A DNA stretch of 64,000 nucleotides from Pseudarthrobacter raffinosi (GCF_023913735.1 NZ_JAMXBH010000008.1:124001-188000), one strand, 5' to 3'; counted from the first letter of the stretch, positions 36,341 through 48,976 are shown. Notes: generated by a model from the sequence alone, not told the origin. Numbers and translations are program-made.

Positions 36341-38305
36341 ATGGCTTTGAACAGCGACACCCGCGCGGTCAACGAAATCAGCGTTGACACAGACTCCCTT
36401 CCGATAACTGTCCAGGATCAGCTCGCCGAGGCCGAGGACACCGAGCAGATCATGCACGAACTCCGCCAGGCCCGGTCCGAACAGGCGGTGACAAACCGCC
36501 GGAACCGTAAGCTCACCCTCGACAAGGCCACCTTCGGCATCACCGGCGCCCTCGCCCTGGCGTTCGTGGCCTGGGGCTTCCTCGGGCGGGATAGCCTGTC
36601 CGCCACCTCAACACTTGCCCTGAACTGGGTCATGGAGTACACCGGCTGGCTCTTTATGGTCCTGGCATCATTGTTTGTTGTCTTCGTCCTCTGGCTGGCC
36701 CTTGGTAAATGGGGCAACATCCCACTGGGCAAGGATGGCGAAAAACCCGAGTTCAAGACAGTCTCCTGGGTCTCCATGATGTTCGCGGCAGGCATGGGCA
36801 TCGGCCTGATGTTCTACGGCGTAGCGGAGCCGCTCTACCACTACATCTCCCCGCCGCCCGGAACCGTGGACGGGAGTACTCCCGCAGCCATCCAGACGGC
36901 CATGGCCACCTCCATCTTTCACTGGACCCTCCATCCTTGGGCCATGTACGCCGTCGTGGGAATTGCCATGGCCTACGGCACCTACCGCCTGGGCCGCAGG
37001 CAGCTGATCTCCGCAGCGTTTACTTCGCTGTTCGGCATCAGGACTGTGGAAGGGCCTGTGGGGAAGTTCATCAACATCCTCGCGATCTTTGCCACGCTCT
37101 TCGGCACGGCCGCTTCCCTCGGCCTAGGTGCACTGCAGATCGGCAGCGGCCTGACATCGAACGGCTGGATCGGCGAAATCGGCACCCCCGTCCTGGTGGC
37201 TATCGTCGCCATCCTGACGGCCTGTTTCGTTGCCTCGGCTGTCTCCGGCATCAGCCGCGGCATCCAGTGGCTGTCCAACATCAACATGGTCCTGGCCGTG
37301 ATCCTGGCGCTCATCGTCTTCATCGCCGGGCCAACCCTGTTCATCCTCAACCTCATCCCCGCCGCAGTAGGAGACTACGCCAGAGATCTGGCCGAAATGT
37401 CCTCCCGCACGGAGGCCGTCGGTGACGAGGCGTTGCGCAAGTGGATGTCCGGCTGGACCATCTTCTACTGGGCTTGGTGGGTATCCTGGACGCCTTTTGT
37501 CGGCATGTTCATCGCCCGGATCAGCCGGGGTCGAACGATCCGCCAGTTCGTTACCGGCGTCCTGCTGGTCCCCAGCATCGTCAGCGTCATCTGGTTCGGA
37601 ATCTTTGGCGGAACCGCCTTCCATGTCCAGCAGGAAGCGGACAAGGCGGGCACGCCCGGCCTGGTGTCCATGGCTAACGGAACGCCTTCCATATCCTTCG
37701 ACGGCGCCCTCTTCGACCTGGTAAAGAACATGTCCATGCCTGCCTGGCTGACCACGGCGGTCATTATCCTGGCCATGGTCCTGGTGGCCATTTTCTTCAT
37801 CACCGGAGCCGACTCGGCGTCGATCATCATGGGGTCACTGAGCTCCAATGGGTCCTCCGATCCGAAACGAGGCCTCGTGATTTTCTGGGGCCTCCTCACC
37901 GGTGCCGTGGCGGCGGTCATGCTGCTGGCCGGCGGCGACGAGCCCTCGGAAGCACTGTCCGGTCTACAACGCATCACCATTGTGGCGGCGCTGCCGTTCG
38001 TTCTGGTCATGCTGCTGCTGTGCTTCGCCCTCGTCAAGGACCTGCGCCGGGACCCAATGTCCCTCAGGCGCCGGCTGGCGGACTCAGTGGTAGAACGTGC
38101 CATCCGCGAGGGCGTAGACCAGCATGGGGGAGTCCAGTTCGACCTGGTGACCAGGCATGAGTGCGGCGGACGTTGTTCAGCCGACACACGGTGCCCCGGC
38201 GACGCCACGAACGGCGATGACGCGAACGGTCACCCCGCGGCCGACGATGCCCCAGACAGCCATTCCGCAACCGGCGGCTCCACCAAGCCCACGCCGGCAC
38301 TCTAG
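36341..38305 (+). CDS. BCCT-family glycine betaine/choline transporter
   Basis: A 654-residue secondary transporter. About 60 soluble N-terminal residues precede 12 membrane segments. The GMGIGLMFYGVAEPLYHY stretch is the glycine-rich TM3 motif of sodium-coupled betaine carriers, and WAWWVSWTPFVGMFIARISR is the tryptophan-rich TM8 signature. The C-terminal ~75 residues are charged and hydrophilic, as in osmoregulated members. ATG 36341 has AGGA upstream. Its place beside the betaine oxygenase points to catabolic uptake, whether or not it also serves osmoprotection. Confidence 0.92.
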   Translation: MALNSDTRAVNEISVDTDSLPITVQDQLAEAEDTEQIMHELRQARSEQAVTNRRNRKLTLDKATFGITGALALAFVAWGFLGRDSLSATSTLALNWVMEYTGWLFMVLASLFVVFVLWLALGKWGNIPLGKDGEKPEFKTVSWVSMMFAAGMGIGLMFYGVAEPLYHYISPPPGTVDGSTPAAIQTAMATSIFHWTLHPWAMYAVVGIAMAYGTYRLGRRQLISAAFTSLFGIRTVEGPVGKFINILAIFATLFGTAASLGLGALQIGSGLTSNGWIGEIGTPVLVAIVAILTACFVASAVSGISRGIQWLSNINMVLAVILALIVFIAGPTLFILNLIPAAVGDYARDLAEMSSRTEAVGDEALRKWMSGWTIFYWAWWVSWTPFVGMFIARISRGRTIRQFVTGVLLVPSIVSVIWFGIFGGTAFHVQQEADKAGTPGLVSMANGTPSISFDGALFDLVKNMSMPAWLTTAVIILAMVLVAIFFITGADSASIIMGSLSSNGSSDPKRGLVIFWGLLTGAVAAVMLLAGGDEPSEALSGLQRITIVAALPFVLVMLLLCFALVKDLRRDPMSLRRRLADSVVERAIREGVDQHGGVQFDLVTRHECGGRCSADTRCPGDATNGDDANGHPAADDAPDSHSATGGSTKPTPAL

Positions 38306-38314
38306 GAGACAATC

Positions 38315-39298
38315 GTGACCACCATCATTGAAAGCCGCCCCCCGCGCAGCGTCACGGCCGTAGCGGGTGCCGCGACGGCCGCCGCCAAAACCCGTCGCGC
38401 CGAATTTGTCCTCACCCTGTCCTGCCCCGAACAGCCCGGCATCGTCCGGGCCGTGACGGCCTTCCTGGCAGACCGCGGCTTCGACATCGTGGAGCACCAG
38501 CAGTTCGACGACCACGTCAGCGGCAATCTGTACCTGCGCACGGCCTTCACCGGCGGCTCCGGCGCCGGCGACCGGGCCCGCCCGGATCCTTGTTTGGGCG
38601 GGCTCGACCAGCGGAACCCCAGCACCGCGGAGAGCCTCACCGCAGAGTTCGCGCCGACGGCCCACGAATTCGGGATGGATTTCAGCATCCACGACGGCAG
38701 GCCGCAGCGGCTGCTGGTGATGGTCTCGAAGTTCGGGCACTGCCTGAACGACCTGATTTTCCGCTGGCAGGCGGGCAGCCTGGGTGCGGAGATCGCCGTC
38801 GTGGTTTCCAACCACGAGGACCTGCGCGCCATGGCCGAATCGGCTGGGCTGACGTTCATCCATGTCCCGGTGACGGCGGGCACTAAACCTGAAGCGGAGG
38901 CCCGGCTGCTGGAACTCGTGGCCGAGTACAACGCGGACCTGGTGGTCCTGGCCCGCTACATGCAGGTGCTGTCCAACGACCTGTGCACCAGCCTGCGCGG
39001 CCGGGCCATCAACATCCACCATTCGTTCCTGCCCGGCTTCAAGGGTGCCAAGCCGTATCACCAGGCCTACGACCGCGGCGTGAAGCTCGTCGGGGCAACG
39101 GCGCACTACGTGACGCCCGACCTCGACGAGGGCCCCATCATCGAGCAGGAGGTCTTCCGGGTGGACCACAGCCTGGATGCCGAAGCCCTGGTGACCGTGG
39201 GTAGGGACGCCGAAACGCAGGCCCTGTCCCGCGCCGTGAAGTGGCATTGCCAGCACCGAGTCCTGCTCAACAACACCCGCACCGTCGTATTCCGCTAA
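38315..39298 (+). CDS. purU: Formyltetrahydrofolate deformylase (copy 2) with an insertion in the ACT domain region
   Basis: A 327-residue homologue of the copy at 19816 (FVLTLSCPEQPGIVRAVTAF; LVMVSKFGHCLNDLIF; INIHHSFLPGFKGAKPYHQA). Between the ACT domain and the catalytic domain it has about 17 extra residues (AGDRARPDPCLGGLDQR) encoded by DNA with an 8-bp inverted repeat GCCCGCCC...GGGCGGGC (about 38577-38605). The frame is kept. The GTG start has AGGAG upstream and lies nine bases after the BCCT stop; dimethylglycine oxidase follows. It regenerates THF for methyl groups taken from dimethylglycine. Confidence 0.92.
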   Translation: MTTIIESRPPRSVTAVAGAATAAAKTRRAEFVLTLSCPEQPGIVRAVTAFLADRGFDIVEHQQFDDHVSGNLYLRTAFTGGSGAGDRARPDPCLGGLDQRNPSTAESLTAEFAPTAHEFGMDFSIHDGRPQRLLVMVSKFGHCLNDLIFRWQAGSLGAEIAVVVSNHEDLRAMAESAGLTFIHVPVTAGTKPEAEARLLELVAEYNADLVVLARYMQVLSNDLCTSLRGRAINIHHSFLPGFKGAKPYHQAYDRGVKLVGATAHYVTPDLDEGPIIEQEVFRVDHSLDAEALVTVGRDAETQALSRAVKWHCQHRVLLNNTRTVVFR

Positions 39299-41842
<2,544 letters not shown>

Positions 41843-41875
41843 GCAAAAACCCCGGGGGTTACCGCCTGGGCTCGG

Positions 41876-41910
41876 TGGTTGAGCTTGTCGAAACCCGGCA
41901 GGCTCAACCA
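41876..41910. repeat. TGGTTGAGC hairpin repeat
   Basis: TGGTTGAGC (41876-41884) and GCTCAACCA (41902-41910) form a 9-bp stem with a loop containing TGTCGAAACC. It follows the dimethylglycine oxidase stop by 33 bases and probably terminates the operon. A second copy lies at 53291-53332 after the creatinase gene. Confidence 0.7.
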
Positions 41911-41949
41911 TGTCGCTTGAATGTCAGACCCTCCCACGAGGATTGATGC

Positions 41950-43064
41950 ATGGGAAGCGGAGCGGTGGCGAAGGCATTTGCGGATATTTGCCTGGACATT
42001 CTTGCCTGGACCGCCGGGTCGGAGCCGCGGTTTGCCGCGTTGAAGGCCCAGGCTGCGGCGAAGTACACGGACAATATTCACTCGATGGCACCTCCCGCCG
42101 CGTCAGCGCAGGCGCAGGAGGCATCGGTGGCAGCGGAGATCGCGTGCGTCCTGACAATCGGGCCGCGCGCGGCGAGTGTGTTGCTGTCCGAGTCCCACGA
42201 GCTCACCACCCGTGGCTGCCCTGCCGGGGAAATGCCCGCCTCCCGGTTCCGCCACAAAGCCCGCATCTGGCGCGAACGCCACCACACGGAGAGCATCGAG
42301 AAGCGCCACGCCAAAGGCGTCCTGGACCGGCGGGTGTAATACACGCCGGACAAGGACGGCATGGCCTGGCTCGCGGCGTATTTGCCTGCCGACCAGGCGG
42401 CAGCGATCTGGAACCGCACCACCGCCCTCGCGCGTGGTCTGCAGGGCCCCGACGAGAACCGCAACCTCACCCAGCTCCGCTCCGACACCTTCGCCACCGC
42501 ACTCCTCGGCGGCGGCCGTAGTCTTGGCCACGGTGGGGACGCGGGGAACCCCGGGAAAGTCCCCACGCCCCGGGCCGAGGTCTTGGTGACGGTGCTGGTG
42601 TTCTCCCTGCTCGGCGCCACCGATGAACCAGCCATGCTCGACGGGTACGGCCCGATCCCACCGTCCATGGCTGGGGACCTCGTCGCCAACGGAGCAGACT
42701 CGTTCTACCGGGTCCTGGTTGACCCGCGGGACGGGTCCTCGCTGGAGATCGGCCGCAAGAGTTGCCGGCCCAGCAAAGCGATGCGGCGGTGGCTGCGGAT
42801 GCTGGACGGCCGATGCCCTTCCCGGGATGTTCCAACCAGTCCCTGGACAACGAAGCGGACCACGTCGTGGCCTGGCATCAGGGCGGAACCACCGGCGTAT
42901 CGAATTTGGGCCAGTCATGTCCCCGACACCACCGGCTCAGACACACCAGCGCCTGGAGACCCACCCCAGCAGCCAAAAACGAGCCACCCCGCTGGATTTC
43001 ACCCTCCGGCCGGCACTACAAGAGCGAACACCAGGACTGGGAACCACCTCACTGGCCCCGGTGA
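41950..43064 (+). pseudogene. DUF222/HNH endonuclease pseudogene
   Basis: The typical DUF222-HNH protein of Micrococcaceae is recognisable in pieces. 41950-42339 encodes an N-terminal part that jumps from VLLSESHELTT to GCPAGEMPASRFRHKARIW, so the usual central helices are deleted, and it ends in TAA at 42337. The same frame resumes as YTPDKDGMAWLAAYLPADQ. At about 42816-42821 a one-base loss moves the HNH domain (CSNQSLDNEADHVVAWHQGG, CPRHHRLRH) to another frame. Three separate lesions show it is dead. The 290 bases after it contain no gene. Confidence 0.85.
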
Positions 43065-43355
43065 ACAAAAACCGGAACCCAAACCGGAGCTGAACTCGGT
43101 GCTGACATCAGACGGGCGCCTAGCATCGCGTGAAGGCCGCGGTCACCCCGACTTTGTCCACAATGCACTCTCCCTGGGAGAGAAAGGCTTGGAGCGTTTC
43201 CTCCACGCCGCCGTCTGACGAGTGCCCGAAAGCAGTGTGTTCCCGCCTCGACTCGGCTGAGCACTTGAACGAACGTGGAGGCAGGCCGCTGGTGTTTCCT
43301 CGGCTCTTTGGCCGTAGCCATGGTTGCCGCGGGCCGGAACGGGTACAACTTAGTG

Positions 43356-45077
43356 ATGACGACTTCCCTGGTGCTTGGTCCCATGATGCGGTATGTGGAT
43401 GAGACCTCGGCGAGCATCTGGGTGGAGACCCGGAGCGATTCCCGCGTCACCGTCCGGGCCGGACAGCAGAGCTGGGCGGCGCGTACTTTCGCGGTGCACG
43501 GCCACCATTACGCGCTGGTGGAGGCGGACGGAATTGAGCCAGGATCAGTGCTTCCCTACACCTTGGAAATCGGCGGCGTGCAGGTCTGGCCTGAGCCGGG
43601 CACCGGGTTTCCGCCGCCGGTGATCGCGACGCTGAAGCCCGGCAAGCCGCTGCGCATGGCCTACGGGTCCTGCCGCACCAGTGTCCCGCACGACGAGTCC
43701 GGCAACCGGACGCACGGCGTCGACTCGCTCCGCGCCTACGCACTGGCGATGGCCTCCGGCGGCGACCTGCCGTGGCCGGACCTGGTGGCCTTCCTCGGAG
43801 ACCAGGTGTACGCCGACCTGACCAGCGAACAGATGCAGCAGTTCATCCGCGCCCGCCGCGACATCAGTGCACCGCCTGGTGAGGAGCTCAAGGACTACGA
43901 GGAGTATGCGCACCTCTACAATCTCGCGTGGTCCGACCCGGCGAACAGGTGGCTGCTGTCCACCCTGCCCAGCGCCATGATCTTCGACGACCACGACATC
44001 CGCGACGACTGGAACGCTTCACTGAGCTGGAAGAGGAGCATGGAAGCCACCTCGTGGTGGCATGAGCGGATAGTTTCGGGGCTGTCCTCCTACTGGGTCT
44101 ACCAGCACCTGGGCAACCTGTCGCCGCAGGACCGGCTTACCGATGCCATCTGGCAGCGGATCGCCCGGCACCGGAGCGAGGCTGAGCTCGACCTCAGCGC
44201 GGAACTGGACAGCTTCGCTGAACGCGCAGACCGGGACCCGGAATCCTACAGGTGGAGCTTCTGCCGGGATTTCGGGGACACACGGCTGATAGTGGTTGAC
44301 TCCCGAGCCGCCAGGAACCTGGTGCCGGAAGCCCGCGCCCTGCTTGATGATGAGGAGATGGCCTGGCTCGACGGCCGGATGCGCGGCGGATTCCGCCACG
44401 TGCTGGTGGCAACGTCGCTGCCTTTCCTGCTGCCGATGGGCCTGCACCACGTCGAGTCGTGGAATGAGGCCGTTTCGGAAGGCGCGTGGGGGAAGCGCGC
44501 CGCCCGGGTCGGCGAGAAGCTGCGCCAGGCGGTGGACCTGGAACACTGGGGCGCCTTCCAAAAAAGCTTCCAGGAGGTGGCCGTCATGACCGCCGAGGTC
44601 GCGGATGGCAAGCGCGGCCCGTCACCGGAGACAGTCACGTTCCTGTCCGGGGACGTGCACTTCTCCTACGTCGCGGAGGTGAAACGCTCCTCGGGCAGCC
44701 GGATCATGCAGGCAGTCTGTTCCCCGATCCGGAACCCTCTTCCCCGGCTGATGAGATACTTCGGGGCCGCCATGGCCTACGGCCTGGCTGCGCCGATTGG
44801 GGGCCTGGTGGCCCGCTCGGCGCGTGTGCCGGACCCGCCGTTCCGTTGGACACGCGTCGAGGGACCCTGGTTCAACAACAACCTGGCCAGCCTGGAGATT
44901 GTCCCGGAAGGGCTGAAACTGTGGTGGCAGACAGGCGTCGTGGAAGACGGCGACGAATTGCACCCACGGCTCGAGACTGTGGCATCCTTCACCGTGGCGT
45001 CCCGGAGGGAAAGCAGGAGCCGATTTAGTGGGCGGGGTTTTGATAGGCTCAACCGCCGCCGGGCGGCACGAAGCTAG
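43356..45077 (+). CDS. PhoD-like alkaline phosphatase / phosphodiesterase
   Basis: A 573-residue metallophosphoesterase of the PhoD family. A beta-rich N-terminal domain (about residues 1-95) precedes the catalytic core: MAYGSCRTS, FLGDQVYADLT, FDDHDIRDDWNAS and FLSGDVHFSYVAEV, supplying the metal-binding Asp, Asn and His residues. No signal peptide is visible, unlike secreted PhoD, so it may act inside the cell. ATG 43356 begins the conserved part. It converges on the PhzF gene with a four-base overlap of the 3' ends. Confidence 0.85.
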   Translation: MTTSLVLGPMMRYVDETSASIWVETRSDSRVTVRAGQQSWAARTFAVHGHHYALVEADGIEPGSVLPYTLEIGGVQVWPEPGTGFPPPVIATLKPGKPLRMAYGSCRTSVPHDESGNRTHGVDSLRAYALAMASGGDLPWPDLVAFLGDQVYADLTSEQMQQFIRARRDISAPPGEELKDYEEYAHLYNLAWSDPANRWLLSTLPSAMIFDDHDIRDDWNASLSWKRSMEATSWWHERIVSGLSSYWVYQHLGNLSPQDRLTDAIWQRIARHRSEAELDLSAELDSFAERADRDPESYRWSFCRDFGDTRLIVVDSRAARNLVPEARALLDDEEMAWLDGRMRGGFRHVLVATSLPFLLPMGLHHVESWNEAVSEGAWGKRAARVGEKLRQAVDLEHWGAFQKSFQEVAVMTAEVADGKRGPSPETVTFLSGDVHFSYVAEVKRSSGSRIMQAVCSPIRNPLPRLMRYFGAAMAYGLAAPIGGLVARSARVPDPPFRWTRVEGPWFNNNLASLEIVPEGLKLWWQTGVVEDGDELHPRLETVASFTVASRRESRSRFSGRGFDRLNRRRAARS

Positions 45078-45898
45078 GCCGCCAGCCACACCCTGCCTTC
45101 GAGGTACCGCACGCACGTGCCGGAGAGCAGGGTGCGCTCACCTTCCACACGGCAGAGCACGGTCCCGCCGCGCGCCGAAAGTTGGCGGGCGGACAGGACC
45201 GTGCTGCCCAGCCTGCCGGCCCAGAGCGGTGCCAGCTGGGAGTGCGCCGAGCCGGTCACCGGGTCCTCGGCAATGCCTGCCCGGGCACCGAAGAACCGGG
45301 AGACGAAGTCGTGGCCGGTTCCATAACCCTCCGCCGTGACGACGACGCCCCGCACCGGCAGCTTCGCAAGCGCCACAAAGTCGGGGGTCAGCGTGCGCAC
45401 GGTCTCGGCATCCTTGACGACATGGATGAGGTCGGTTGCCAGGAAGGCCTCGAGAGCCGGGACCCCGAGGGCTTCTGATACGGAGGGGTCGACGGCCACG
45501 GGTTCAGGGACCTCGGAAGGGAAGTCCAGGATGAAGCCGTCACCGTCGCGCTCTACAAACAGCCAGCCGCTGCGGCTCCAGAATTGCAGCCGCTTGGCGT
45601 CCGGGTGAACGTCCGTGAAGAGGTACGACGCCGTGGCCAGGGTCGCGTGCCCGCAGAGGTCCACTTCAATGGCCGGCGTGAACCAGCGGAGGTGGTAGGC
45701 GGGCTGCGAGGAGTCGAAGGGCGTGGCTTCGTACGGGATCGCGGCAACGATAAAGGCCGTCTCGGAGAGGTTGTTCTCCTCGGCCAACTGCTGGAGGACA
45801 CCGTCAACCAGCCAGCCCTCCAAAGGCATTACGGCTGCTGGATTCCCCTCGAAGGGCTTGGTGGCGAAGGCGTCGATCTGGATCAGGGGTATATGCAT
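45074..45898 (-). CDS. PhzF-family epimerase/isomerase
   Basis: A 274-residue diaminopimelate-epimerase-fold protein: IPLIQIDAFATKPFEGNPAAV, NNLSETAFIV with the conserved catalytic glutamate, LRWFTPAIEVDLCGHATLA, and DPVTGSAHSQLAPLW. Such proteins isomerise small amino-acid-like substrates; there are no phenazine genes here, so the substrate is unknown. ATG 45898 is used; a GTG at 45907 is also in frame. Confidence 0.9.
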   Translation of the reverse strand: MHIPLIQIDAFATKPFEGNPAAVMPLEGWLVDGVLQQLAEENNLSETAFIVAAIPYEATPFDSSQPAYHLRWFTPAIEVDLCGHATLATASYLFTDVHPDAKRLQFWSRSGWLFVERDGDGFILDFPSEVPEPVAVDPSVSEALGVPALEAFLATDLIHVVKDAETVRTLTPDFVALAKLPVRGVVVTAEGYGTGHDFVSRFFGARAGIAEDPVTGSAHSQLAPLWAGRLGSTVLSARQLSARGGTVLCRVEGERTLLSGTCVRYLEGRVWLAA

Positions 45899-45990
45899 GC
45901 CTTTCACCGTAGCGGCAAACTGGACTGCAAAGTTAGAGCCAGTTTGAAGAAGTGGCCTGCTTGCCCAGGCCTGGGCAAGCAGGCCCGGGC

Positions 45991-48312
45991 TCAGCCGCCG
46001 GCGTGCGGCACGAAGCGGACGAACATTGCCTTGAAGCCGGGGGTGTTGGATTCCCTGGCGACGTTTTCCTTGTGGACCAGGGCGTTGGCTTCGGGGAAGT
46101 ATGCGGCGGCGCAGCCCTTGGCTGTGGGGTAGGCGACCAGGCGGAACTTGTCCGCCTGCCGGTCGTGGCCGCGGAAGGTGCTGACGACGTCCACGAGGTC
46201 CCGGTCCTGGAAGCCGAGTTCTGCCAGGTCTTCGGGGTGGACCAGGATCACACGGCGGCCGCCCGAAATCCCCCGGTACCGGTCGTCGAGGCCGTAGAAG
46301 GTGGTGTTGTACTGGTCGTGGCTGCGGATGGTCTGGAGGACCAGGTGCCCGTCGGGCGGGGTGAGGTATTCGAGCGGGCTGACCGTGAAGCGGCCCCGGC
46401 CGATGTCGGTCTTGAACGAGCGGGTGTCCCGTGGCGGGTTGGGCAGTACAAAGCCGTTTTTGGTCCTGACCCGGGTGTTGAAGTCCTCGAACCCGGGCAG
46501 GACGCGGGAGATGTGGTCCCGGACCACGTCGTAGTCCCCGGCCATGGCCTTCCAGTCCACGAGGTGGTCCGGCCCGAAGGTCGCCTCGGCCATCCGCGCG
46601 ACGATTACCGGTTCGGCGAGCAGGTGCTCGGAGACGGGCGCCAGCCTGCCCTGGGTGGAGTGGACCACGGACATGGAGTCCTCCACGGACAGGAACTGGG
46701 CGCCCTTGGGGTGCTTGTCGTCCTTATCGGTCCGGCCGAGGGTGGGCAGGATCAGCGACGTGCGCCCGTGGACCACGTGGGACCTGTTCGGCTTGGTGGA
46801 GACGTGTACGGTCAGGCCGATCCGCTGCATACCGGCTTCCAGCGCCTGCGTGTCGGAGCCGGCGAGTGAGAAGTTTCCGCCCATGGAGACGAAGACGTCG
46901 ACGTCGTTGCGGTCGAAGGCTTCCATGGTTTCGACGGCGTCATAGCCGTGGGGGCGGGGCGAGTTGATCCCGAACTCGGTGTCGAGGGCGTCCAGGAGCC
47001 AGTCCTTGGGTTTTTCCCAGATGCCCATGGTCCGGTCGCCCTGGACGTTCGAGTGCCCGCGGACCGGGCAGGCCCCGGCGCCGGGCTTGCCGAAGTTGCC
47101 CTGCAGGAGCAGGACGTTGACCATTTCCTTGATGGTGTCCACCGAGTGCGGCTGCTGCGTGACGCCGAGGGCCCAGCAGAAGATCGTGGCCTTGGACCGG
47201 ATCAGCATCCCGGCCACGGTTTCGATCTGTTCCCGGGGCAGGCCGGTGGCCTTTTCGGTTTCGGCCCAGTCCAGCTCCTCACGGGCGTCTCGGTAGGCGT
47301 CGAACCCGTCGGTTTGCGCGTCAACAAAGGAACGATCGACGACGGTGCCCGGGTTGCGTTCCTCCGCCGCCAGGAGCAGGTGGCCCAGTGCCTGGAACAG
47401 GGCCAGGTCTCCGCCGACCTTGATCTGCAGGTACTCATCGGCCAGCGGCGTTCCGCCGCCGACGACGCCGGAGACGGTCTGAGGGTCCTTGAAGTTGAAC
47501 AGCCCGGCTTCCGGCAGCGGGTTGACGGCCACCACCTTGCCGCCCTTGTCCTTGCATTCCTTCAGGGCTGAGAGCATCCGGGGGTGGTTGGTGCCGGGGT
47601 TCTGCCCCACGACGAAGATGAGCTCGGAGTCGTGGATGTCCTCCAGGGACACGGTGCCCTTGCCGATGCCGATGGTCGGGTTCAGCGCCGAGCCGGAGGA
47701 CTCGTGGCACATGTTCGAACAGTCGGGCAGGTTGTTGGTGCCCAGGGCCCGCGCGAACAGCTGATACATAAACGCCGTCTCGTTCGCGGTGCGGCCGGAG
47801 GTGTAGAAGACGCACCGGTCCGGGGTGGAGGCCCGAATGTGTTCGCCTACCAGTTCGAACGCTTCGGCCCAGGAGATCGGCGAATAGTGGGTCTCCCCTT
47901 CGCGGATCACCACCGGTTCGCTCAGCCGGCCCTGATTGCCGAGCCAGTACTCCGTTTTCCCCGAGAGTTCGGCGATGGAGTGCGTGGCCCAGAACTCGGC
48001 ACCGACCGTGCGGAGGGTGTTCTCCTCAGCCACCGCCTTGGCACCGTTCTCGCAGAACTCGGCCGCTTTGCGCTTCGTGGCCGATTCCGGCCACGCACAG
48101 CCGGGGCAGTCGAACCCGCCCTGCTGGTTCAGCCGCAGCAGGGACTGCGCCGTCCGGGTCACCCCGGCCTGGGCCACCGCGCGTTCGAGGGCAACCATGA
48201 CGGCCTTGACTCCGGCCGCTTCCGTTTTGGGCTTGTGGACTTCGAGGTTGTCCTCGTTGATGTCCTCAACGGGGGCGGGCTGCTTGCCGAACTTCACTGA
48301 ACCGACCTTCAT
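45991..48312 (-). CDS. FdhF/YdeP-family molybdopterin oxidoreductase (probable formate dehydrogenase)
   Basis: A 773-residue molybdopterin enzyme of the FdhF/YdeP group: GGFDCPGCAWPE near residue 70, CVFYTSGRTANETAF, DCSNMCHESSGSALNPTIG, VFVSMGGNFSLAGSDTQ, and a C-terminal dinucleotide-binding domain (TIRSHDQYNTTFYG). There is a cysteine at the CHESS position, a possible molybdenum ligand. It lies 46 bases after the MBL gene behind S-(hydroxymethyl)mycothiol dehydrogenase, so formate oxidation to CO2 is the natural role, though YdeP-type enzymes are poorly characterised. Confidence 0.85.
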   Translation of the reverse strand: MKVGSVKFGKQPAPVEDINEDNLEVHKPKTEAAGVKAVMVALERAVAQAGVTRTAQSLLRLNQQGGFDCPGCAWPESATKRKAAEFCENGAKAVAEENTLRTVGAEFWATHSIAELSGKTEYWLGNQGRLSEPVVIREGETHYSPISWAEAFELVGEHIRASTPDRCVFYTSGRTANETAFMYQLFARALGTNNLPDCSNMCHESSGSALNPTIGIGKGTVSLEDIHDSELIFVVGQNPGTNHPRMLSALKECKDKGGKVVAVNPLPEAGLFNFKDPQTVSGVVGGGTPLADEYLQIKVGGDLALFQALGHLLLAAEERNPGTVVDRSFVDAQTDGFDAYRDAREELDWAETEKATGLPREQIETVAGMLIRSKATIFCWALGVTQQPHSVDTIKEMVNVLLLQGNFGKPGAGACPVRGHSNVQGDRTMGIWEKPKDWLLDALDTEFGINSPRPHGYDAVETMEAFDRNDVDVFVSMGGNFSLAGSDTQALEAGMQRIGLTVHVSTKPNRSHVVHGRTSLILPTLGRTDKDDKHPKGAQFLSVEDSMSVVHSTQGRLAPVSEHLLAEPVIVARMAEATFGPDHLVDWKAMAGDYDVVRDHISRVLPGFEDFNTRVRTKNGFVLPNPPRDTRSFKTDIGRGRFTVSPLEYLTPPDGHLVLQTIRSHDQYNTTFYGLDDRYRGISGGRRVILVHPEDLAELGFQDRDLVDVVSTFRGHDRQADKFRLVAYPTAKGCAAAYFPEANALVHKENVARESNTPGFKAMFVRFVPHAGG

Positions 48313-48358
48313 TGGACTGCTTTCACTGGATCACATGGGTGTTACTGGGCTGGTCTCA

Positions 48359-48976
48359 CTAGGCCAGCTGCGCCAGGGTCTCCTGTTCGGCCCCGATGGT
48401 GGTGTTGTCGCCATGGCCGGTGCGGACCACAGTCCCGGGCGGAAGGATGAGCAGGCGTTCCCGGATGGAGGCGAGGATCGTGGGGTAGTCGCTGAAGGAC
48501 CTGCCAGTGGCGCCCGGACCGCCGTTGAACAACGTATCTCCCGTGAAGATCGTTGCTTCGCGCTCCAGCAGGAAACACGTGGAGCCGGGGGAGTGGCCGG
48601 GCGTGTGGATGGCCTTCATGCTGGCGCCGCCCACCGCGAACACCTCGCCGTCACTGATGCTGTGGTCTGGCTGCTGGTCCGGGTAGACCTGCTCCCAGAG
48701 CACCAGGTCGCCCGGGTGCAGGTAGATGGGCGCTTGCACGGCCTCGGCCACGGCACGCGCGGCGCCGATGTGGTCGTTGTGCGCGTGGGTCAGCAGGATG
48801 GCCAGGACCTTCCGGCCCCGGACCTGGCTGATGATTGCGGCGGCGTCGTGCGGGCAGTCGATGATCACGCATTCATCGTCGTTGCCCACGATCCAGACGT
48901 TGTTGTCCACGTCCCAGGTGCCGCCGTCGAGCGCAAAAGTGCCCGAGGTGACCAGGTTTTCGATGGTGACTTTCAT
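48359..48976 (-). CDS. MBL-fold hydrolase, candidate S-formylmycothiol hydrolase
   Basis: A 205-residue metallo-beta-lactamase-fold protein with the binuclear metal motif THAHNDHIG (H64, H66, D68, H69), [13 protein letters not shown] and FTGDTLF, close to glyoxalase II. Its ATG overlaps the mscR stop by four bases. The same pair occurs in mycobacteria (Rv2259/Rv2260, from memory). A thioester hydrolase acting on S-formylmycothiol to give formate is the simplest proposal; this activity is inferred, not seen. Confidence 0.88.
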   Translation of the reverse strand: MKVTIENLVTSGTFALDGGTWDVDNNVWIVGNDDECVIIDCPHDAAAIISQVRGRKVLAILLTHAHNDHIGAARAVAEAVQAPIYLHPGDLVLWEQVYPDQQPDHSISDGEVFAVGGASMKAIHTPGHSPGSTCFLLEREATIFTGDTLFNGGPGATGRSFSDYPTILASIRERLLILPPGTVVRTGHGDNTTIGAEQETLAQLA

